Below are positions 5,059 through 5,314 of a stretch of DNA of 5,314 nt, one piece after another. Source of the DNA: Alphaproteobacteria bacterium (GTDB lineage: Bacteria; Pseudomonadota; Alphaproteobacteria; Puniceispirillales; UBA1172); NCBI GenBank assembly GCA_021296375.1, contig JAGWAQ010000097.1:6713-12026 (forward strand), written 5' to 3'. The notes under the pieces were generated by a model, which was not told the origin of the DNA, searched no databases, and saw nothing but the letters and a program-made list of their open reading frames with translations. The position numbers and the translations under genes are program-made. How positions within the stretch are numbered: position 1 is the stretch's first letter; every line of letters starts with the position of its first letter.

Positions 5059-5136
5059 TCAGCTGGCGATGGTGAGGCTGCTCTCCACTCCAGATTGACG
5101 CAAAATTGAACCCCATTCAAAACGATCACTAGACAT
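5059..5136 (-). CDS. Candidate 25-residue peptide with perfect Shine-Dalgarno
   Basis: No family recognised. The ORF encodes MSSDRFEWGSILRQSGVESS followed by LTIAS. It is a polar, Ser-rich peptide with no Cys or Lys, no signal sequence and no membrane span. The case for translation: AAGGAGGTG (5142-5150 on the minus strand) matches the full anti-Shine-Dalgarno of 16S rRNA, with 7 nt between AAGGAGG and the ATG; no other gene in the window has such a site. Promoter-like boxes lie upstream and a perfect intrinsic terminator 31 nt downstream, so it forms a complete tiny transcription unit. It cannot be a leader for a minus-strand gene just downstream, because the next gene there (msrC) is on the plus strand. 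Options: small regulatory or secreted peptide, peptide-modification precursor (no modifying enzyme in view), or dual-function small RNA. Confidence 0.5.
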   Translation of the reverse strand: MSSDRFEWGSILRQSGVESSLTIAS

Positions 5137-5141
5137 GAGAC

Positions 5142-5150
5142 CACCTCCTT
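5142..5150 (-). promoter_or_regulatory. Strong ribosome-binding site of the 25-codon ORF
   Basis: AAGGAGGTG on the minus strand, complementary to the 16S 3' tail CACCTCCTT over nine bases, fixes the start at the ATG whose A is at 5136. It is by far the best Shine-Dalgarno in the window. Confidence 0.75.
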
Positions 5151-5171
5151 CCAATTGTTGATAATGAAAAG

Positions 5172-5229
5172 AGTCTAGCGGAATTTTTCGCGTCGTCCAT
5201 TTAAAAACAATCCCGGCGCTAGCGGTCAA
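5172..5229 (-). promoter_or_regulatory. Candidate promoter(s) of the peptide unit
   Basis: On the minus strand TTGACC (5224-5229) and TTTTAA (5201-5206) are 17 bp apart, giving a start near 5194 and a leader of about 58 nt. A second pair, TGGACG (5194-5199) and TAGACT (5172-5177), is 16 bp apart. The heptamer CCGCTAG occurs in both regions (minus strand of 5175-5181 and of 5219-5225) and could be a regulator half-site. Prediction by eye. Confidence 0.4.
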
Positions 5230-5262
5230 ATTTACGCGGTCGGTCGGTTTGTGGCTGTGCCC

Positions 5263-5298
5263 GTCCTGCGAAGAGTCCTGCGATGAGTCCTGCTATTC
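5263..5298. repeat. Three-copy 12-bp tandem repeat at the right end
   Basis: GTCCTGCGAAGA (5263-5274), GTCCTGCGATGA (5275-5286) and the degenerate GTCCTGCTATTC (5287-5298). The minus strand is open from the right edge to a TAA at 5232-5234 and would read as a basic tail with RT-x-R repeats, so this may be the C-terminus of a gene entering from the right. The plus strand in another frame reads Cys-x3-Cys repeats. Neither has a start signal in view, so coding status is open. Confidence 0.7.
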
Positions 5299-5314
5299 TT
5301 CATGTGATTTTTTA

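Noticed and set aside
4852..5109. Plus-strand 85-codon ORF over the msrC end and A/C tracts
   Set aside because: Out of frame with msrC, and its low-complexity PPPKKIDPKKGPQKKGG stretch is produced by the homopolymer tracts.
4791..5144. Minus-strand GTG-start ORF crossing the terminator and the end of msrC
   Set aside because: Its start lies inside the Shine-Dalgarno of the 25-codon ORF, and it reads through a perfect terminator, the homopolymer runs and the 3' end of msrC.
5141..5150. Plus-strand CCACCTCCTT resembling the 3' end of 16S rRNA or an anti-SD small RNA
   Set aside because: Similarity stops at about ten bases and no 16S terminal helix precedes it; the opposite strand explains it as a strong Shine-Dalgarno with a well-spaced ATG.
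5249..5314. Cys-rich plus-strand reading with a TTG start (Cys-x3-Cys repeats)
   Set aside because: No Shine-Dalgarno or ATG, and the cysteines arise from the 12-bp tandem repeat, so it is not listed as a gene; kept only as a point to check with more sequence.

Overview
The window reads as a GC-rich chromosomal segment of an alphaproteobacterium, possibly Rhodospirillales-like. The lineage call rests on family style: a TerB-type DjlA N-terminus, a PlsC-family acyltransferase with HQSAWE and YPQGTR motifs, and a conserved-looking protein with a PPHTIHKLT motif. No rRNA, tRNA, transposase or phage gene is present, so a finer placement would be a guess.

Layout from left to right. (1) Positions 1-347, minus strand: N-terminal part of a DjlA-like TerB/DnaJ co-chaperone that runs off the left edge. 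(2) 483-731, plus: TusA-family sulfur carrier. It converges with, and overlaps by 14 bp, an unrecognised 117-residue protein on the minus strand (718-1071). (3) 1146-1820, plus: PlsC-family acyltransferase that appears to lack its acceptor-binding motif IV. (4) 1876-4212, plus: a tight five-gene run of flavodoxin-fold oxidoreductase, DUF2237 protein, 65-residue protein, small single-span membrane protein and TauE/SafE exporter. Joins are a 1-nt overlap, a 27-nt gap, an 8-nt overlap and a 3-nt gap. A 10-bp AU-rich hairpin directly before the first gene buries its Shine-Dalgarno sequence. (5) 4213-4362, minus: a 49-codon hydrophobic ORF with a good ribosome-binding site, ending back-to-back with the exporter. 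(6) 4488-4949, plus: free methionine-(R)-sulfoxide reductase. (7) 5000-5229, minus: a self-contained tiny transcription unit with promoter-like boxes, the strongest Shine-Dalgarno in the window, a 25-codon ORF and a perfect intrinsic terminator followed by three T-tracts.

How they may work together: several products touch sulfur or redox chemistry (TusA, TauE/SafE, methionine sulfoxide reductase, flavodoxin-fold reductase, Cys-rich DUF2237). Only the five genes of 1876-4212 are linked as a probable operon. A shared sulfur/redox theme is inference. The two best candidates for undescribed biology are the 25-residue peptide unit at the right end and the SD-masking hairpin before the five-gene operon.
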